DNA from: Rheinheimera baltica DSM 14885
Lineage (GTDB): Bacteria > Pseudomonadota > Gammaproteobacteria > Enterobacterales > Alteromonadaceae
Direction: 5' to 3'
Length of the DNA stretch: 37,199 nt
Assembly (NCBI RefSeq): GCF_000425345.1
Contig: NZ_AUDG01000043.1
Span: forward strand, 1 to 37,199
Under the pieces are notes generated by a model that saw nothing but the letters and a program-made list of their open reading frames with translations, made no database searches and was not told where the DNA came from. Both the position numbers and the translations under genes were made by a program. Of the stretch, positions 36,725 through 37,199 are shown piece after piece (the stretch's first letter is position 1; every line of letters starts with the position of its first letter).

Positions 36725-37199
36725 CAGGGCGAGATTACGAGTGGTCATTTAATCACCACACCCATCCCAGCTTCCAGCACCGCATCAAGATAAGCCACAT
36801 TCACCAATGCCTGACGCTGCTTTCTTCTGATACTCATTTTGCGCTTCTCAGCCCGTAACATATTCAAACTAAAGTGCCGCATCGTGGCAAGATTGGTGGC
36901 AGCATTACCACGGTATATCTGGCAAGCATCCTCGCCTAAGCTCACATCCAGCACCCAGTGCAACTGGTTTTCAATACCCCAATGCTCTCGCACTGCACGG
37001 GATAGCCGCTCGGCGCCAAGCGCGGCTGAGCTGATAAAATAACGTTGCTCTAACACCGCACGCTTGTGCTTTTCCACCCGGTAAGTCGTTGCCATGCCTA
37101 AGGTTGTCAGCGCTGGCCAGGTGGCTTTGAGTTTTTCCGGCAATTCGCTGGCCGGACAGACCTGGAATTCACGGTACTCCAGACGCCCACGGTTCTTTT
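36725..37199 (-). mobile_element. ISAs1-type insertion sequence, 3' end (runs off the right edge)
   Basis: The transposase C-terminus ends at 36745. The outer end is probably at 36725, where CAGGGCGAG begins, 20 bp beyond the stop codon; a CAGGG-type end so close to the stop is what I expect of ISAs1 elements. The opposite end and the target duplication are outside the window, so the boundary is inferred. Confidence 0.7.
36745..37199 (-). CDS. ISAs1 family transposase, C-terminal part (partial)
   Basis: The frame is open from the window edge (codon at 37197) to the TGA at 36745, 151 residues. It begins KNRGRLEYREFQVCPASELP and continues with SAALGAERLSRAVREHWGIE, LHWVLDVSLGEDACQIY and NLATMRHFSLNMLR. 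The REHWGIENQLHWVLDV block is characteristic of the ISAs1 / H-repeat transposases and contains the catalytic glutamate of the DDE triad. The N-terminal part is outside the window. A start annotated at 37143 (TTG) would be artificial, because the reading frame continues upstream. Confidence 0.9.
   Translation of the reverse strand, partial: KNRGRLEYREFQVCPASELPEKLKATWPALTTLGMATTYRVEKHKRAVLEQRYFISSAALGAERLSRAVREHWGIENQLHWVLDVSLGEDACQIYRGNAATNLATMRHFSLNMLRAEKRKMSIRRKQRQALVNVAYLDAVLEAGMGVVIK

Overview
The window is a piece of a gammaproteobacterial chromosome. Protein resemblances (RluE, MnmA, HflD, Epd, monomeric isocitrate dehydrogenase, RoxA, YfiF) and gene order point to the Alteromonadales/marine Chromatiaceae, near Rheinheimera, Arsukibacterium or Alishewanella. 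That placement is inference, because no rRNA gene is present. Most of the window is ordinary core genome, cut at both ends by insertion sequences: an IS4-type element on the left (1-311) and an ISAs1-type element on the right (about 36725-37199). Both run off the window. No tRNA, rRNA or CRISPR array was seen.

Layout. 349-2577: monomeric NADP isocitrate dehydrogenase (-). 2799-7145: rluE, nudJ, mnmA, hflD, purB (+), ending in a strong terminator. 7202-8356: roxA (+), convergent with a DUF4826-like gene. 9111-10154: leucine/branched-chain amino-acid dehydrogenase (+), convergent with a patatin-like lipase. 11346-12701: a PrsR-type sigma-54 response regulator (+) with no partner kinase. 12737-17706: a complete TonB2-type energising operon (-) in the order DUF3450, TtpC-like, ExbB, ExbD, TonB, TPR protein. 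17955-23327: central carbon cluster tkt-epd-pgk-fba (-), divergent from metK (+), which has a perfect MetJ-like box upstream. 24992-26584: AbgT-family transporter. 26690-29638: rsmE, gshB, yqgE, ruvX, DUF1653 (+), tightly packed.

29616-34006 is the least explained part. Three compact genes on the minus strand (a DUF2589 protein and two proteins I cannot assign) diverge from a plus-strand operon. That operon encodes a small membrane protein of the T4 Imm-like superinfection-immunity family, a LytS/YehU-type sensor kinase and a LytTR response regulator. The shared 326-bp intergenic region carries three ACCG(C/T) repeats at exact 10-bp spacing. They are placed where a LytTR regulator could act on both sides. 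I propose these six genes may be one regulated module; this is inference and is the best candidate here for an undescribed system.

34040-37199: yfiF-like RNA methyltransferase, then an A+T-rich exported esterase with a TPR tail beside the ISAs1 element, which looks like an accessory insertion.
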